The notes beneath the pieces were generated by a model. It was not told the DNA's origin. It worked only from the letters and a program-made list of their open reading frames with translations, and did no database searches. Both the position numbers and the translations under genes were made by a program. Below are positions 15,359 through 23,250 of a stretch of 64,000 bases of DNA, piece by piece. Source of the stretch: Kushneria indalinina DSM 14324 (lineage in GTDB: Bacteria > Pseudomonadota > Gammaproteobacteria > Pseudomonadales > Halomonadaceae); contig NZ_QRDJ01000007.1 in NCBI RefSeq assembly GCF_003385845.1, forward strand, positions 399,380 through 463,379. The letters run 5' to 3'. Position 1 is the stretch's first letter; the number at the start of each line of letters is the position of its first letter.

Positions 15359-15586
15359 ATGTACAGGGATACCCGTCTCCTTAAGACCAGTCGCATCGGC
15401 GTCAATCTCGATGAGTACGAAGACAACCTCATCGAAGCGCTGGCCGCCTACACCGGCACCGAGAAAGCCACGCTGGTGCGCGAGCTTGTGATGCGTGCAG
15501 CGCTGGATCTGCTCGGCGTGGCCAGTCAGCAGGAGTTCGACGCCGTGAGCATGATGGATTTCCAGCCGACGGCAAAGCTCCATTAA
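15359..15586 (+). CDS. Ribbon-helix-helix-like small protein
   Basis: A 75-residue protein with Ile-Gly-Val-Asn-Leu-Asp-Glu-Tyr-Glu-Asp, then two predicted helices containing Thr-Gly-Thr-Glu-Lys-Ala-Thr-Leu-Val-Arg-Glu-Leu. This is the pattern of CopG/Arc repressors. AAGGAA lies 10 bases before the ATG. It is part of the early operon; its DNA target is unknown. Confidence 0.55.
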   Translation: MYRDTRLLKTSRIGVNLDEYEDNLIEALAAYTGTEKATLVRELVMRAALDLLGVASQQEFDAVSMMDFQPTAKLH

Positions 15587-15626
15587 GGGACGGCCCGACA
15601 CCCCTTTAGGAACTTTCGAGGTGCCC

Positions 15627-15812
15627 ATGACCGTAAGACAAGCAGACATGCCAGCCAGTGATGCCGACCGCCGGGTGCTGGAAGCAGTACGCCAGCAGCA
15701 GGGTCTGGAGACGCTGGATCAGGCCGCCGAGTTCGTGCTGCGCCGCCATTTGCGCAAAGGCATCGGGCGAATGGGGACACCGCGCGGGCCTCGCCCGGTA
15801 GGGAGGCGCTGA
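15627..15812 (+). CDS. Small early protein of unknown function
   Basis: A 61-residue basic protein with Leu-Glu-Thr-Leu-Asp-Gln-Ala-Ala-Glu-Phe-Val-Leu-Arg-Arg-His near the middle and an Arg/Pro/Gly-rich tail. The helix resembles half of a ribbon-helix-helix. The ATG at 15627 is preferred over the GTG two codons earlier. Its stop overlaps the ATG of the Ogr-like gene by one base, so the two are probably coupled. Confidence 0.5.
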   Translation: MTVRQADMPASDADRRVLEAVRQQQGLETLDQAAEFVLRRHLRKGIGRMGTPRGPRPVGRR

Positions 15813-16075
15813 TGTCATCAAGTTGGGGATGGACCTGTCCTCACTGCGGCGGCCCCTGCCGCATCAGGACATCAAAACAATTGCACAGCGATTACCGCGT
15901 CGCCTACCTGCAGTGCCAAACCCCGGTATGTGGCTGGAGTGGTGAGGGGGAAATGGTCGTAACCAAAACCCTCAGCCCCAGCGGTATGCCCAATAGCCAA
16001 TACGAGGGCCGGCTGGCCGAGCACATCCCGTATGTGGTTGTGCCCAAGCCGCCCGAAGACCTGTTCAGGAGCTAA
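15812..16075 (+). CDS. ogr: Ogr/Delta-family late transcription activator
   Basis: An 87-residue zinc-binding activator. The N-terminal Cys-Pro-His-Cys (C9, C12) pairs with the later Cys-Gln-x3-Val-Cys-Gly-Trp, and between them lies Arg-Thr-Ser-x11-Tyr-Leu-Gln-Cys, the Ogr/Delta arrangement. Such proteins bind TGT-N12-ACA sites and recruit host polymerase alpha subunit to phage late promoters. In P2 ogr sits after D; here it has moved into the early operon and the old site holds the acr-aca genes. Confidence 0.85.
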   Translation: MSSSWGWTCPHCGGPCRIRTSKQLHSDYRVAYLQCQTPVCGWSGEGEMVVTKTLSPSGMPNSQYEGRLAEHIPYVVVPKPPEDLFRS

Positions 16076-16078
16076 GGC

Positions 16079-16306
16079 ATGAAGATCGACCCCTATTACC
16101 AGATCGACCCCAGCGACAGCATTCAGGATGCCGCACAGGCATTCCTGCGCAATCAGCCGCGCTATCGCACCCCGCATCAAATGGTATCCGCCTGCGGTCG
16201 GTATCTCGTCGAGCATGGCCGTATGCGCGATGACGAAGCGCTGCAGCACGCGGTGTATGCCTATGACCAGCTCAACGCACAGGGAGGTGTGTCATGCACG
16301 CACTAG
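16079..16306 (+). CDS. Hypothetical early protein
   Basis: A 75-residue protein, not recognised. It starts 3 bases after ogr with AGGAGCTAAGGC as ribosome site, and its end overlaps the next gene by 13 bases. It has a helical middle (Asp-Ala-Ala-Gln-Ala-Phe-Leu-Arg) and no obvious motif. Confidence 0.5.
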   Translation: MKIDPYYQIDPSDSIQDAAQAFLRNQPRYRTPHQMVSACGRYLVEHGRMRDDEALQHAVYAYDQLNAQGGVSCTH

Positions 16307-16629
16307 ACCGAACCAATCCGGCGACCGCGTTCATTCTGAGTCTGCCGCGCAGCGTGCACCGTGGTGATGCGATCAACCAGTGCGCATCTCATCTAATCCG
16401 CGCACATGCTCATGATCCGCGCGATGCCAGCGTCATGGCCGTGCAGGCCATGGCTGAGCTGGAGTCCTTCAACGAGCGCGCAGCCATCGATGTGGAATCG
16501 ACCACCTCCTATGTCGTGGTCGTCAAACACCCGGACGGCCGCCGCATGGCGCTTACTGTCAGCGACCTGATCGGTTTCGCCGAGCGCCAGAACGCTGACG
16601 TTCGCGGCGTTCAGGCCGCGAGGGCATAA
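16294..16629 (+). CDS. Hypothetical early protein
   Basis: A 111-residue protein, not recognised. Its ATG follows GGGAGGTGTGTC, a strong ribosome site located inside the end of the preceding gene. It has a mostly helical N-terminus and a short beta region (Thr-Ser-Tyr-Val-Val-Val-Val-Lys-His-Pro-Asp-Gly) near residue 75. It belongs to the early operon before gpA. Confidence 0.5.
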   Translation: MHALDRTNPATAFILSLPRSVHRGDAINQCASHLIRAHAHDPRDASVMAVQAMAELESFNERAAIDVESTTSYVVVVKHPDGRRMALTVSDLIGFAERQNADVRGVQAARA

Positions 16630-16631
16630 CC

Positions 16632-17090
16632 ATGGCCAGCGTTCACGCGATCCGTCCCGAAACAGTCGATCCGCGCGCGGGCTTTCTGGCCGCGCGTGAT
16701 GAACTGCGCCGGCGCACTGAAAACCGGGATCTGGCCGAGGTCTGGGCCGCTATGCAACCTGCCGAGCGCGCCGTGGTGCTGCGCTCGGCGGCCCAGCATC
16801 TGGTGCCGCTGCGCCCGATCAACGAGATCCCGGCCAATGAGCGCACGCCGGATCGCATTGCCGACAACCTCACCCGCACCCCGATTGAGTGGATGTCGCC
16901 TCAAGCCCGCGAGGCCATCCGCTCGGCTATTCACCGTATGAGTTCTTACGCCAGTCGCCTGCGTGACGGTTTGCGCAGCGAGTCGCATCCCTCTCAGGCG
17001 CTTGCCGCAAGTGCTCGGCTCGCCCTTGAGGCCGGCGACATTGCCGCCGCCCAGCACTATCTGAAACTGATCGAGGATCTGAGCGAATGA
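16632..17090 (+). CDS. Hypothetical early protein, helical
   Basis: A 152-residue, strongly helical and arginine-rich protein, not recognised. It starts 2 bases after the previous stop and overlaps the next gene by 4 bases. By position (just upstream of the replication gene) it could be a replication accessory factor, but no helicase-loader motif such as a Walker box is visible. Confidence 0.5.
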   Translation: MASVHAIRPETVDPRAGFLAARDELRRRTENRDLAEVWAAMQPAERAVVLRSAAQHLVPLRPINEIPANERTPDRIADNLTRTPIEWMSPQAREAIRSAIHRMSSYASRLRDGLRSESHPSQALAASARLALEAGDIAAAQHYLKLIEDLSE

Positions 17091-17389
17091 ATATCTTTGA
17101 TCCGGAGAACGCCACCAAGGTCCAGCAGTGGGCGGCCGACAAGCTGGAGAGCCTGTTTTCGGAATTTCCTTACATGGGGCCGTTGGTGTCAGGTGATGGC
17201 ACGCCGTATCTGCTGATCGAGACGGATATTGGTGATGTTCGAGTAAATGTCCTGAGCACTCATATCCTCCCGGTCAACCGGGTGTTTCTGCAGGTGCAGG
17301 ACGATCCCTATATGTGCATCGCTCCGGGCAGAGCGTGCATGTACCTGCGCGAGAAGGGCGCCAAAAGTGACCGGGTGCCGCGCCGATGA
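17087..17389 (+). CDS. Hypothetical early protein
   Basis: A 100-residue protein, not recognised. Predicted beta-rich centre (Tyr-Leu-Leu-Ile-Glu-Thr-Asp-Ile-Gly-Asp-Val-Arg-Val-Asn). It overlaps both neighbours by 4 bases (ATGA), so it is translationally coupled to gpA. Confidence 0.5.
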   Translation: MNIFDPENATKVQQWAADKLESLFSEFPYMGPLVSGDGTPYLLIETDIGDVRVNVLSTHILPVNRVFLQVQDDPYMCIAPGRACMYLREKGAKSDRVPRR

Positions 17390-19371
17390 CATCGTTTGTA
17401 GAACTCTCCAAAGCATATGGCGCGCCCGGCAAGCCGGGTCCGGTTGATAAGCTCAAGCTCGATGAGATGGGCTGCGTTGATCGTCGTCAGCGTCTCTACT
17501 TCGACCGTTATCCGACCTATGCCGAGCAGCTCGCCAAAGCGTTTCTGGTCGTGGCCAGAAAAGACGGCAATGCCGCCGGGAATCGTCTGCTGGCACGTCT
17601 TTGCAAGCGCCTGCACGTCGGGCCGTTTCGCGTTACTCACGATGATGAGGGCATCTGCAATCACGCCGAAGCGCAGGCCATGGCCATCAAGCGTCAGCAT
17701 GATGAGCAGGTCGGCGCAGCCAATCGCAATGGTGGTTCCGAGCTGGACGCCGCCGAGGCTGCGCTGGCGCTCGGGCTGGAGCGCGTCGAGAAACACGAGA
17801 TTGATCCACCGGACGGCAAGCTGCCGATCCGTGTGCAGCTGGCTCGCCTTGAGGACGCCACGTGGTGGCGCCGAAAATTGCGGGTGCTGGCTGGTCGTCG
17901 CCTTGAGCAGCTCGAGCGCGAGCTGGGCAATGTGCATCACCGCGCCGGCATCTACTGCTCGAACACTACCGTGGTACGTCGGGCGTCTCAGAAGCTGCGC
18001 AATCACGCGATGCTCGATGCCATCGAGGCGATCAATCAGCACGGCCAGAACTACACGCTGGCCGAACTCTCCGAGCTGGGGCTGGCCAATCCTGACAATC
18101 GTCGCGCCGAGCTGATGCTGCGCATTCGCGAGACCGAAGCCGAGGCCCGCCGGCTGGGTCATGTCGGCGTGTTCTACACCCTGACCTGCCCGTCGCGATT
18201 TCACCCGGTGCGCGCCAAAAGCTGCACCCGTAACCCGAACTACGAGCACAACACGCCCCGCGATGGTCAGCACTATCTGACCGGCGTCTGGGCACGCATC
18301 CGCGCCGCACTGGCCCGTGAGGGGATCGGCATTTATGGCGTGCGCGTCGCCGAGCCGCACCACGACGGCACTCCGCACTGGCACATGCTGATGTGGGCGC
18401 ATGCGGATCACGTCGAGCGGGTCAATGAAGTGATGGCCGAGTACGCGCTGGCCGACACGCCCGACGAGCCGGGCGCACAGAAAAACCGCTTTCAGGCCAA
18501 GTTCATCGACTACACGCGCGGCACCGCTGCGGGATATGTCGCCAAGTACGTCTCGAAAAACATCAACGGTCAGCAGTTCGTCGATCTCGACGAGTATGGT
18601 CGCGAGATGGCCAGCAGTGCGCCGCGCGTTGAGGCGTGGGCCGCCGTGTGGGGCATTCGTCAGTTCCAGTTTGTCGGGCTGCCGTCGGTCACGGTCTGGC
18701 GTGAGGTTCGCCGCATGACCGAGCAGCAGGCCGAGCAGCTCGCCGCATGGGAGGCCGCGACCAATCCGGGCCGCTCGATCATCGAGTTCATGAACAAGGT
18801 GCGCACCGCGTGCAACGCCGGGGCGTGGGATCAGTTCCTGCGCCTGATGGGTGGGCCGCTGACACCGCGCAAGGATCAGCCGATCAAGCCGTGGCGCGAG
18901 TGGCGCATGGATACCAGCCGGGAAATGGTTGCCGATGAGGTGCCGTTTGCTCGTGGCGGGTATGGCGAGCGCGTCGAGATCACTTACGGCCTGCTCGTAA
19001 AAGGTGCCGAGTATTTGACCCGGTTTTACAGCTGGACCATGCGTCCGAAGGCACGCGCCGGCGCTTACGATTTCAGCCAGAAGGGTTCTTATGGAGGAGG
19101 CGAAGCCGACGACCCTTGGACTTGTGTGAATAACTGTACGCCCGACATGACGCCGCGCGCAGCCGATCCACACACCGATGCCCTCCAGGCAAAACGCTAT
19201 AGAGAGTGGATCAACAGCACCGAATACCGCGCCGAGCAGGAACTGGCGCAGCAAGAGCATGAAGAAACCCAGTTCGCGCTTGCAGAAATGGAGCGCCGGC
19301 ACCGGGAAAGCATCCAGCCACCGCCTGCGTGGCAGAAAAAACCCGAATTTATCCCCGAAGAACTCAGATAA
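17386..19371 (+). CDS. A: Replication endonuclease gpA (rolling circle)
   Basis: A 661-residue phage GPA-family initiator, below the P2 length of 761. The HUH metal motif is Pro-His-His-Asp-Gly-Thr-Pro-His-Trp-His at about residues 324-333. The catalytic tyrosine pair is Tyr-Val-Ala-Lys-Tyr-Val-Ser-Lys-Asn at about residues 384-392. It nicks the origin and covalently holds the 5' end for rolling-circle replication; in P2 the origin lies inside A. The last 60 residues are a charged, low-complexity tail. It overlaps the preceding gene by 4 bases. Confidence 0.93.
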   Translation: MTSFVELSKAYGAPGKPGPVDKLKLDEMGCVDRRQRLYFDRYPTYAEQLAKAFLVVARKDGNAAGNRLLARLCKRLHVGPFRVTHDDEGICNHAEAQAMAIKRQHDEQVGAANRNGGSELDAAEAALALGLERVEKHEIDPPDGKLPIRVQLARLEDATWWRRKLRVLAGRRLEQLERELGNVHHRAGIYCSNTTVVRRASQKLRNHAMLDAIEAINQHGQNYTLAELSELGLANPDNRRAELMLRIRETEAEARRLGHVGVFYTLTCPSRFHPVRAKSCTRNPNYEHNTPRDGQHYLTGVWARIRAALAREGIGIYGVRVAEPHHDGTPHWHMLMWAHADHVERVNEVMAEYALADTPDEPGAQKNRFQAKFIDYTRGTAAGYVAKYVSKNINGQQFVDLDEYGREMASSAPRVEAWAAVWGIRQFQFVGLPSVTVWREVRRMTEQQAEQLAAWEAATNPGRSIIEFMNKVRTACNAGAWDQFLRLMGGPLTPRKDQPIKPWREWRMDTSREMVADEVPFARGGYGERVEITYGLLVKGAEYLTRFYSWTMRPKARAGAYDFSQKGSYGGGEADDPWTCVNNCTPDMTPRAADPHTDALQAKRYREWINSTEYRAEQELAQQEHEETQFALAEMERRHRESIQPPPAWQKKPEFIPEELR

Positions 19372-19381
19372 GGAGGCGCCC

Positions 19382-19645
19382 GTGCGCACTCAAAAAATGA
19401 TCGACCGCGCTGCGCGCGATGAAGAACGGCAGAAGGCAGGGCAGCCCGCGCCGGCTAACGAGAAATATCGTGGGTACGACATCCAGCATCTGGGCGATGG
19501 CGTTTACCTGTATGGCAAGACAGCTGCCACCGCGTGGGGCATGACTGGAAGCGTTGAAGACGTGCGCGCAGCCATCGACAAAGAACTGATGGGCTGCGGA
19601 GAGTTTCCTGCGATGCCCCGTTACGTGAAGCATTGGGAGGAATAA
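19382..19645 (+). CDS. Hypothetical early protein
   Basis: An 87-residue protein starting at GTG (19382), behind a near-perfect AGGAGG ribosome site 5 bases upstream. It has a helical charged N-terminus, then Tyr-Arg-Gly-Tyr-Asp-Ile-Gln, a short beta region, and Gly-Ser-Val-Glu-Asp-Val-Arg-Ala-Ala-Ile-Asp. The latter resembles small phage proteins that carry a DUF1508-like or modulator fold, but I cannot assign it. Confidence 0.5.
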   Translation: MRTQKMIDRAARDEERQKAGQPAPANEKYRGYDIQHLGDGVYLYGKTAATAWGMTGSVEDVRAAIDKELMGCGEFPAMPRYVKHWEE

Positions 19646-19647
19646 AC

Positions 19648-19866
19648 GTGGCCGATTCCATCGATCTCGCCAACGAAAACAGCCAGCGCCGGCTCGATGC
19701 CGCGCTGGCCAGCCGTACCCGCATCGGCGGCATGCCGAGCCTGACCCACTGCGATGACTGCGGCGACCCGATCCCCGAAGCACGCCGCAATGCGGTACCG
19801 GGCGTGGCCACCTGCATCGACTGCCAGGCATTCAACGAACACAAATCAAAGGGAGTCCGTCGATGA
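19648..19866 (+). CDS. DksA/TraR-type C4 zinc-finger protein
   Basis: A 72-residue TraR-like protein starting at GTG behind GGGAGGAATAAAC. The zinc finger is Cys-Asp-Asp-Cys then Cys-Ile-Asp-Cys with the family spacer Pro-Ile-Pro-Glu-Ala-Arg-Arg. TraR-like phage proteins bind the secondary channel of RNA polymerase and mimic DksA plus ppGpp; P2 orf82 is a relative. Its stop overlaps the next ATG. Confidence 0.85.
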   Translation: MADSIDLANENSQRRLDAALASRTRIGGMPSLTHCDDCGDPIPEARRNAVPGVATCIDCQAFNEHKSKGVRR

Positions 19867-20036
19867 ACCAGCTGATCATTTTTGCCCTGCTCATCCTGCT
19901 GGGTCTCGTCACCCTGCGCATGGCTTACCTGCTGGGCCGCGCGTCGGCCAGCGATGAACTGGCGGTGCAGTATGACGAATACACCCGCATGGCCAATCGC
20001 CTTGCGGCTGCTGAAAAGGGGGGGCGTCGTGGATAG
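19863..20036 (+). CDS. Small single-pass membrane protein
   Basis: A 57-residue protein with one N-terminal membrane segment (Leu-Ile-Ile-Phe-Ala-Leu-Leu-Ile-Leu-Leu-Gly-Leu-Val) and a charged cytoplasmic tail. The ATG overlaps the TraR-like stop (ATGA), with AAGGGAG upstream. It could resemble an Rz-type or other small phage membrane protein, but its place in the early operon argues against lysis. Function unknown. Confidence 0.6.
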   Translation: MNQLIIFALLILLGLVTLRMAYLLGRASASDELAVQYDEYTRMANRLAAAEKGGRRG

Positions 20037-20253
20037 GACTATTCAGGACCTTAATCATTCCGAGGGCGCCGGCATGGCGCCCCAGGGCATCCCCGAGCAA
20101 ATCCGGATCACACTGCTGGCAACCGTTACCGGGCGCATGATCGAAGTACGGCATCGCCCGGAAAGCATCGCCCGCACGCATGAGCTGTCGCGCCTGATAC
20201 CGGCAGCAAAGTGGCTGACAGGTGACACCGAACGCGCAGGGGGTGAAGCGTGA
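20029..20253 (+). CDS. Hypothetical early protein
   Basis: A 74-residue protein starting at GTG 20029, behind an AAAAGGGGGGG purine run, overlapping the previous gene by 8 bases and the methylase by 4. It has a predicted helical segment Ile-Arg-Ile-Thr-Leu-Leu-Ala-Thr-Val-Thr-Gly-Arg. Not recognised. Confidence 0.5.
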   Translation: MDRTIQDLNHSEGAGMAPQGIPEQIRITLLATVTGRMIEVRHRPESIARTHELSRLIPAAKWLTGDTERAGGEA

Positions 20254-21107
20254 AAGAAATCACCTCCCCCGTCCTGCGTTACCACGGCGGAAAGTTTCGG
20301 ATCGCGCCGTGGGTGATCGAGCACTTCCCGCCACACCGCACCTATGTCGAGGCGTTCGGGGGCGCTGCTGGCGTGCTCACAAGAAAAAAGCCGGCCATTT
20401 CGGAAATTTATAACGACATGGATGGCGAAATAGTCAACGTGTTTAGAGTGCTGCGGAACCCGGAGCAGGCCGAACAGCTATCAAAAATGTGTGCTTTAAC
20501 GCCATACGCTCGTGATGAGTTTGATCTTTCTCAACTCAAGTCTGATGACCCTGTCGAGCAGGCGCGCCGCACGCTGTTTCGTGCCTGGGCAAGTTTTGGC
20601 AGCGCTGGAGCCACACGTGGCAGATCAGGAATGCGTACCTTCATGAAGCCCGACGGGAAAGCATTGAACACCCCAAGAGCGTGGCGGCGGCTACCGGACA
20701 TGCTCGGCCTTCTGACTGAACGATTTTCTAATGTGCTGATCGAGAACCGCCCAGCTATCGATGTTATGAAACAGCACGACGGCCCCGAAACGCTTCACTA
20801 CGTCGATCCGCCCTATCTGCCCGAGACAAGGTCGGTAGGCAGCACTCGATATTATCGCCATGAAATGACAGTAGACGATCACCTGCAGTTGCTGGATGCC
20901 ATCAAAAGCCTTTCGGGATTCGTGATCGTCAGTGGGTATGAATCAGGCATGTATGACGATGCATTGCCTGGCTGGACTCGGGTCGGGTTGTCGACCAGTG
21001 GCAGCAGTCGTATGGGAAGTGTACAGAGAACTGAATGCCTTTGGCTGTCGCCCCGAACGGCTGAGCAGCAACCGCAGCAGGATATTTTCATGGGGGCCAC
21101 GGCATGA
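20250..21107 (+). CDS. dam: DNA adenine N6-methyltransferase, D12 (Dam) class
   Basis: A 285-residue D12-class methylase. The AdoMet-binding motifs are Tyr-His-Gly-Gly-Lys (11-15) and Val-Glu-Ala-Phe-Gly-Gly-Ala; the catalytic motif is Asp-Pro-Pro-Tyr (186-189). No partner endonuclease is nearby, so it is an orphan. It may protect phage DNA from host restriction or modulate phage gene expression. GATC is the usual Dam target but cannot be inferred here. Confidence 0.92.
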   Translation: MKEITSPVLRYHGGKFRIAPWVIEHFPPHRTYVEAFGGAAGVLTRKKPAISEIYNDMDGEIVNVFRVLRNPEQAEQLSKMCALTPYARDEFDLSQLKSDDPVEQARRTLFRAWASFGSAGATRGRSGMRTFMKPDGKALNTPRAWRRLPDMLGLLTERFSNVLIENRPAIDVMKQHDGPETLHYVDPPYLPETRSVGSTRYYRHEMTVDDHLQLLDAIKSLSGFVIVSGYESGMYDDALPGWTRVGLSTSGSSRMGSVQRTECLWLSPRTAEQQPQQDIFMGATA

Positions 21108-21394
21108 CTCAAGAGAGAAAAGGAGGCAGCGCTGCCCGCGCTGCCGGCATCCTCTGCCGTGATCCGGCATTCGGTCTCTACCTCGATCAAAGGGCCCGGA
21201 CCAAGTTCGGCAGCGACGTGCCCGACGGCACCCACAACGAGCAAGATGCCCGCGACTGGATCTGCCGGGCGTGTGGGGTAGAGAGCCGGCGAGAGATCGA
21301 TGGCAGAGCGGAAGCACGGGCGCAGTTATGGAATATCGGGCAGCGCTTCAAAGCGTGGAAAGCAAAAGCCAGACAGGAGGCCACGGCACAATGA
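21104..21394 (+). CDS. Hypothetical early protein
   Basis: A 96-residue protein overlapping the methylase by 4 bases. The layout (Ala-Ala-Gly-Ile-Leu-Cys near the start, then Ala-Arg-Asp-Trp-Ile-Cys-Arg-Ala-Cys-Gly-Val-Glu-Ser-Arg-Arg-Glu-Ile-Asp) is seen in small phage proteins next to recombination or replication genes. I know no function. The paired Cys residues could bind a metal. Confidence 0.5.
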   Translation: MTQERKGGSAARAAGILCRDPAFGLYLDQRARTKFGSDVPDGTHNEQDARDWICRACGVESRREIDGRAEARAQLWNIGQRFKAWKAKARQEATAQ

Positions 21395-21654
21395 ATCAAA
21401 GCGAGATTCTATACACCAATGACCTCGCCGGCCTGCTCGGTAAAACACAGGTCTCGATCACCAATGCCATCCAGCGCGAGAGCGACATGCTGCCGCCAGG
21501 GCGTTTTAAAATTGGCCGCCATTGGGCGTGGAAGCGTGCGACCGTCATGCGCTGGCTGGATGATCTGGAAGCGGGCGCGCCGGTAGCGACGCAAAAGCGA
21601 AAGCCGGGCCGGCCACGTATCACCCCAGCCGCTCCGCAAGCGAGTCAGGGTTAA
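21391..21654 (+). CDS. Excisionase/AlpA-like DNA-binding protein (candidate directionality factor)
   Basis: An 87-residue basic protein with a MerR-like winged-helix reading: Leu-Tyr-Thr-Asn-Asp-Leu-Ala-Gly-Leu-Leu-Gly-Lys-Thr then Pro-Pro-Gly-Arg-Phe-Lys-Ile-Gly-Arg and Trp-Lys-Arg-Ala-Thr-Val-Met-Arg-Trp-Leu. That is the AlpA/helix-turn-helix 17 pattern of Xis proteins. It ends by overlapping the convergent integrase by 35 bases, and the position beside int supports an excision or control role. The ATG at 21391 follows AGGAGG. Confidence 0.6.
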   Translation: MNQSEILYTNDLAGLLGKTQVSITNAIQRESDMLPPGRFKIGRHWAWKRATVMRWLDDLEAGAPVATQKRKPGRPRITPAAPQASQG

Positions 21655-22585
21655 GGTGCGTATAGCGCTTGAGCATCTGCAGATCTTTATGGCCAGTAAT
21701 CGCCGCGACCTCCATCAGATTGAAGCCCAGCTCGAAAAATCGGGATGTGGCTTCATGACGGAGGTCGTGGAACCTGATCCCATCATAGCCGGCGAGCTTT
21801 ACCGCTCGCGGGAAATAGTGAGTGACGGTGTCCGGGTGCATCGAGAAAAGGCGCCCATCCATCCGCTGAGGTAGTGACTGGATCGCAGTCCGTGCCCGCG
21901 TCGATAGCGGCACCGTTCGGGAGCCGCCGTTTTTGGTCTCGGGCAGGTAGGCCACTTTCCCCCGAATGTTACCCCGCGTCAGCCCCAGCAACTCCCCGCG
22001 CCGCATACCCGTCTCGACCGCCAGGACTACCAATGCTGGCAACTCTGCGTGCAGATACGCGGCATGCTTTACGATGGCTGCAACCTGCTCATGAGTAGCC
22101 CGCTGCTCGCGTGGTTTATTGAGCTTTGGAGGGCGAATATTCGAACAGGGGTTCTCAACCGGCAGCCCCCACTCTTTGCGCGCGATGGTATACAGGTGCG
22201 AAAGCAGCGCCAGATCGCGCCGAACAGTAGACCCTGAAGCAACCTGTAGGCGTTCGTCGCGGTAGGTGGCCACGTCACTGCCGCGCAGCTGCGAGATCGC
22301 AAAATGGCCGAGATCGCGGGAAAGAACCGAGAGCCGGGAGCGCTCGTTTCGATACGATTTTTTATGCACTGATATCTCGCGCTCATAGCGCGCCAGGGCA
22401 TCACTGATCGCCAGCGCGTCGGCCTCGCTGGTATCGATAAAACGTGACCGAGCCATATCCGACTCGACCTGCTTTGCCCAGCGCTCGGCCTCGGCCTTGG
22501 TGTCGAAAGTGCCAGTGATGGTTTTGTAGCCCTTGCGCCGGATATAAGCGCGCCATGAGCCGGATCGTTTCTGGAAGCTGGCCAC
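21620..22585 (-). CDS. int: Tyrosine-family phage integrase
   Basis: A 321-residue site-specific recombinase. The N-terminal arm-binding region carries the AP2-like Gly-Ser-Trp-Arg-Ala-Tyr, residues about 60-145 are the SAM-like core-binding domain, and the C-terminal catalytic domain has Gly-Met-Arg-Arg-Gly-Glu, His-Asp-Leu-Arg-His-Glu, Gly-His and the nucleophile in Arg-Tyr-Thr-His. The start is GTG at 22585 with GAGGA upstream. It is oriented leftward, about 0.6 kb from the attachment junction at 23250, the usual integrase position. Confidence 0.95.
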   Translation of the reverse strand: MASFQKRSGSWRAYIRRKGYKTITGTFDTKAEAERWAKQVESDMARSRFIDTSEADALAISDALARYEREISVHKKSYRNERSRLSVLSRDLGHFAISQLRGSDVATYRDERLQVASGSTVRRDLALLSHLYTIARKEWGLPVENPCSNIRPPKLNKPREQRATHEQVAAIVKHAAYLHAELPALVVLAVETGMRRGELLGLTRGNIRGKVAYLPETKNGGSRTVPLSTRARTAIQSLPQRMDGRLFSMHPDTVTHYFPRAVKLAGYDGIRFHDLRHEATSRFFELGFNLMEVAAITGHKDLQMLKRYTHLNPDSLAERLG

Positions 22586-22643
22586 GTATGGTCCTCGATA
22601 TAAGCTAGTGCGCCAGATAATCTGGGATTTGGTAGGGGCGGCT

Positions 22644-23075
22644 CTAGACTGATCCGGAAGTCGCCGCTTTCAGGACTTCGGCCACTCCGAACTTGAGTGC
22701 TTCAGTGCCGGCTGCTGCACCGACACTTCTTAGCCCATTCTTGAGCCGTTCTATTCCCTTCGGTTTATTCAGTTCTTCCAAGAACTCACCGCCTACCGGA
22801 GTAAGAACCAGAGCGACGCAGGTGAAAGACCAGTGTCCATCTACGCTGACAAACAGTCCCCATCCATCTGCGCTAGGCTTATCTCGCTGACGGATCAAGC
22901 CAGCCTGCCTAGCTTCGTCCATGTGATATTTAAATTTGTGCCCTGCCTCGGTGAACTCAATTGGCGCCTCACTTTCAGGGGCTAGCTCATCTGCAAGATC
23001 TGCGGCATGCATCCCGGTGTAATGCTTGTCGTTTATTAGCGTCAGCAGGCTTTTAAGATATGCAGGATCAAGCAT
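22644..23075 (-). CDS. Hypothetical winged-helix-like protein between int and att
   Basis: A 143-residue protein. The middle region, with His-Met-Asp-Glu-Ala-Arg-Gln-Ala-Gly-Leu-Ile and then Leu-Thr-Pro-Val-Gly-Gly-Glu-Phe-Leu-Glu-Glu-Leu, resembles DUF2513-type proteins found in many prophages; the similarity is by eye only. Behind the recognisable part is a short helical tail of about 30 residues. TGAGGAACGAACC precedes the ATG. It is oriented with int and lies inside the prophage end, a common place for accessory genes. Confidence 0.6.
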   Translation of the reverse strand: MLDPAYLKSLLTLINDKHYTGMHAADLADELAPESEAPIEFTEAGHKFKYHMDEARQAGLIRQRDKPSADGWGLFVSVDGHWSFTCVALVLTPVGGEFLEELNKPKGIERLKNGLRSVGAAAGTEALKFGVAEVLKAATSGSV

Positions 23076-23164
23076 GGTTCGTTCCTCACATTAGGTAGAG
23101 GTAAGGCAGGCAATGACAAAAGAGTGACTGCACCAAGAATGCACCAAATAGGCTGCAAATAAAA

Positions 23165-23196
23165 AGGGAGTCAGCGCTTATTGGCGCTAACTCCCT
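23165..23196 (-). terminator. Terminator downstream of the tRNA-Thr fragment
   Basis: On the minus strand a stem of GGGAGT plus AGCGC pairs with GCGCT plus ACTCCC and is followed by five T. It lies 9 bases after the CCA of the tRNA fragment and probably is, or imitates, the normal tRNA-Thr terminator captured by the phage attachment site. Confidence 0.75.
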
Positions 23197-23204
23197 GATA
23201 TATA

Positions 23205-23250
23205 TGGTGCCGGTAAGTGGACTCGAACCACCGACCTACGCATTACGAAG
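23205..23250 (-). pseudogene. 3' half of tRNA-Thr(CGT): prophage right attachment site
   Basis: The minus strand reads the anticodon loop TTCGTAA, the anticodon 3' stem, a full T arm with GGTTCGAGTCC, and the acceptor 3' strand TACCGGCACCA. This matches the 3' half of tRNA-Thr(CGT), with normal CCA. The 5' half is missing: beyond the loop the sequence is lacZ. The attachment core is the 3' half of a tRNA gene, and the crossover lies in or near the 7-base anticodon loop, as usual for tyrosine integrases. Confidence 0.85.

Noticed and set aside
17308-19389. A 693-codon open frame on the minus strand
   Set aside because: It is antisense to gpA, which has intact HUH and Tyr motifs. The product is of unnatural composition, and no ribosome site is present.
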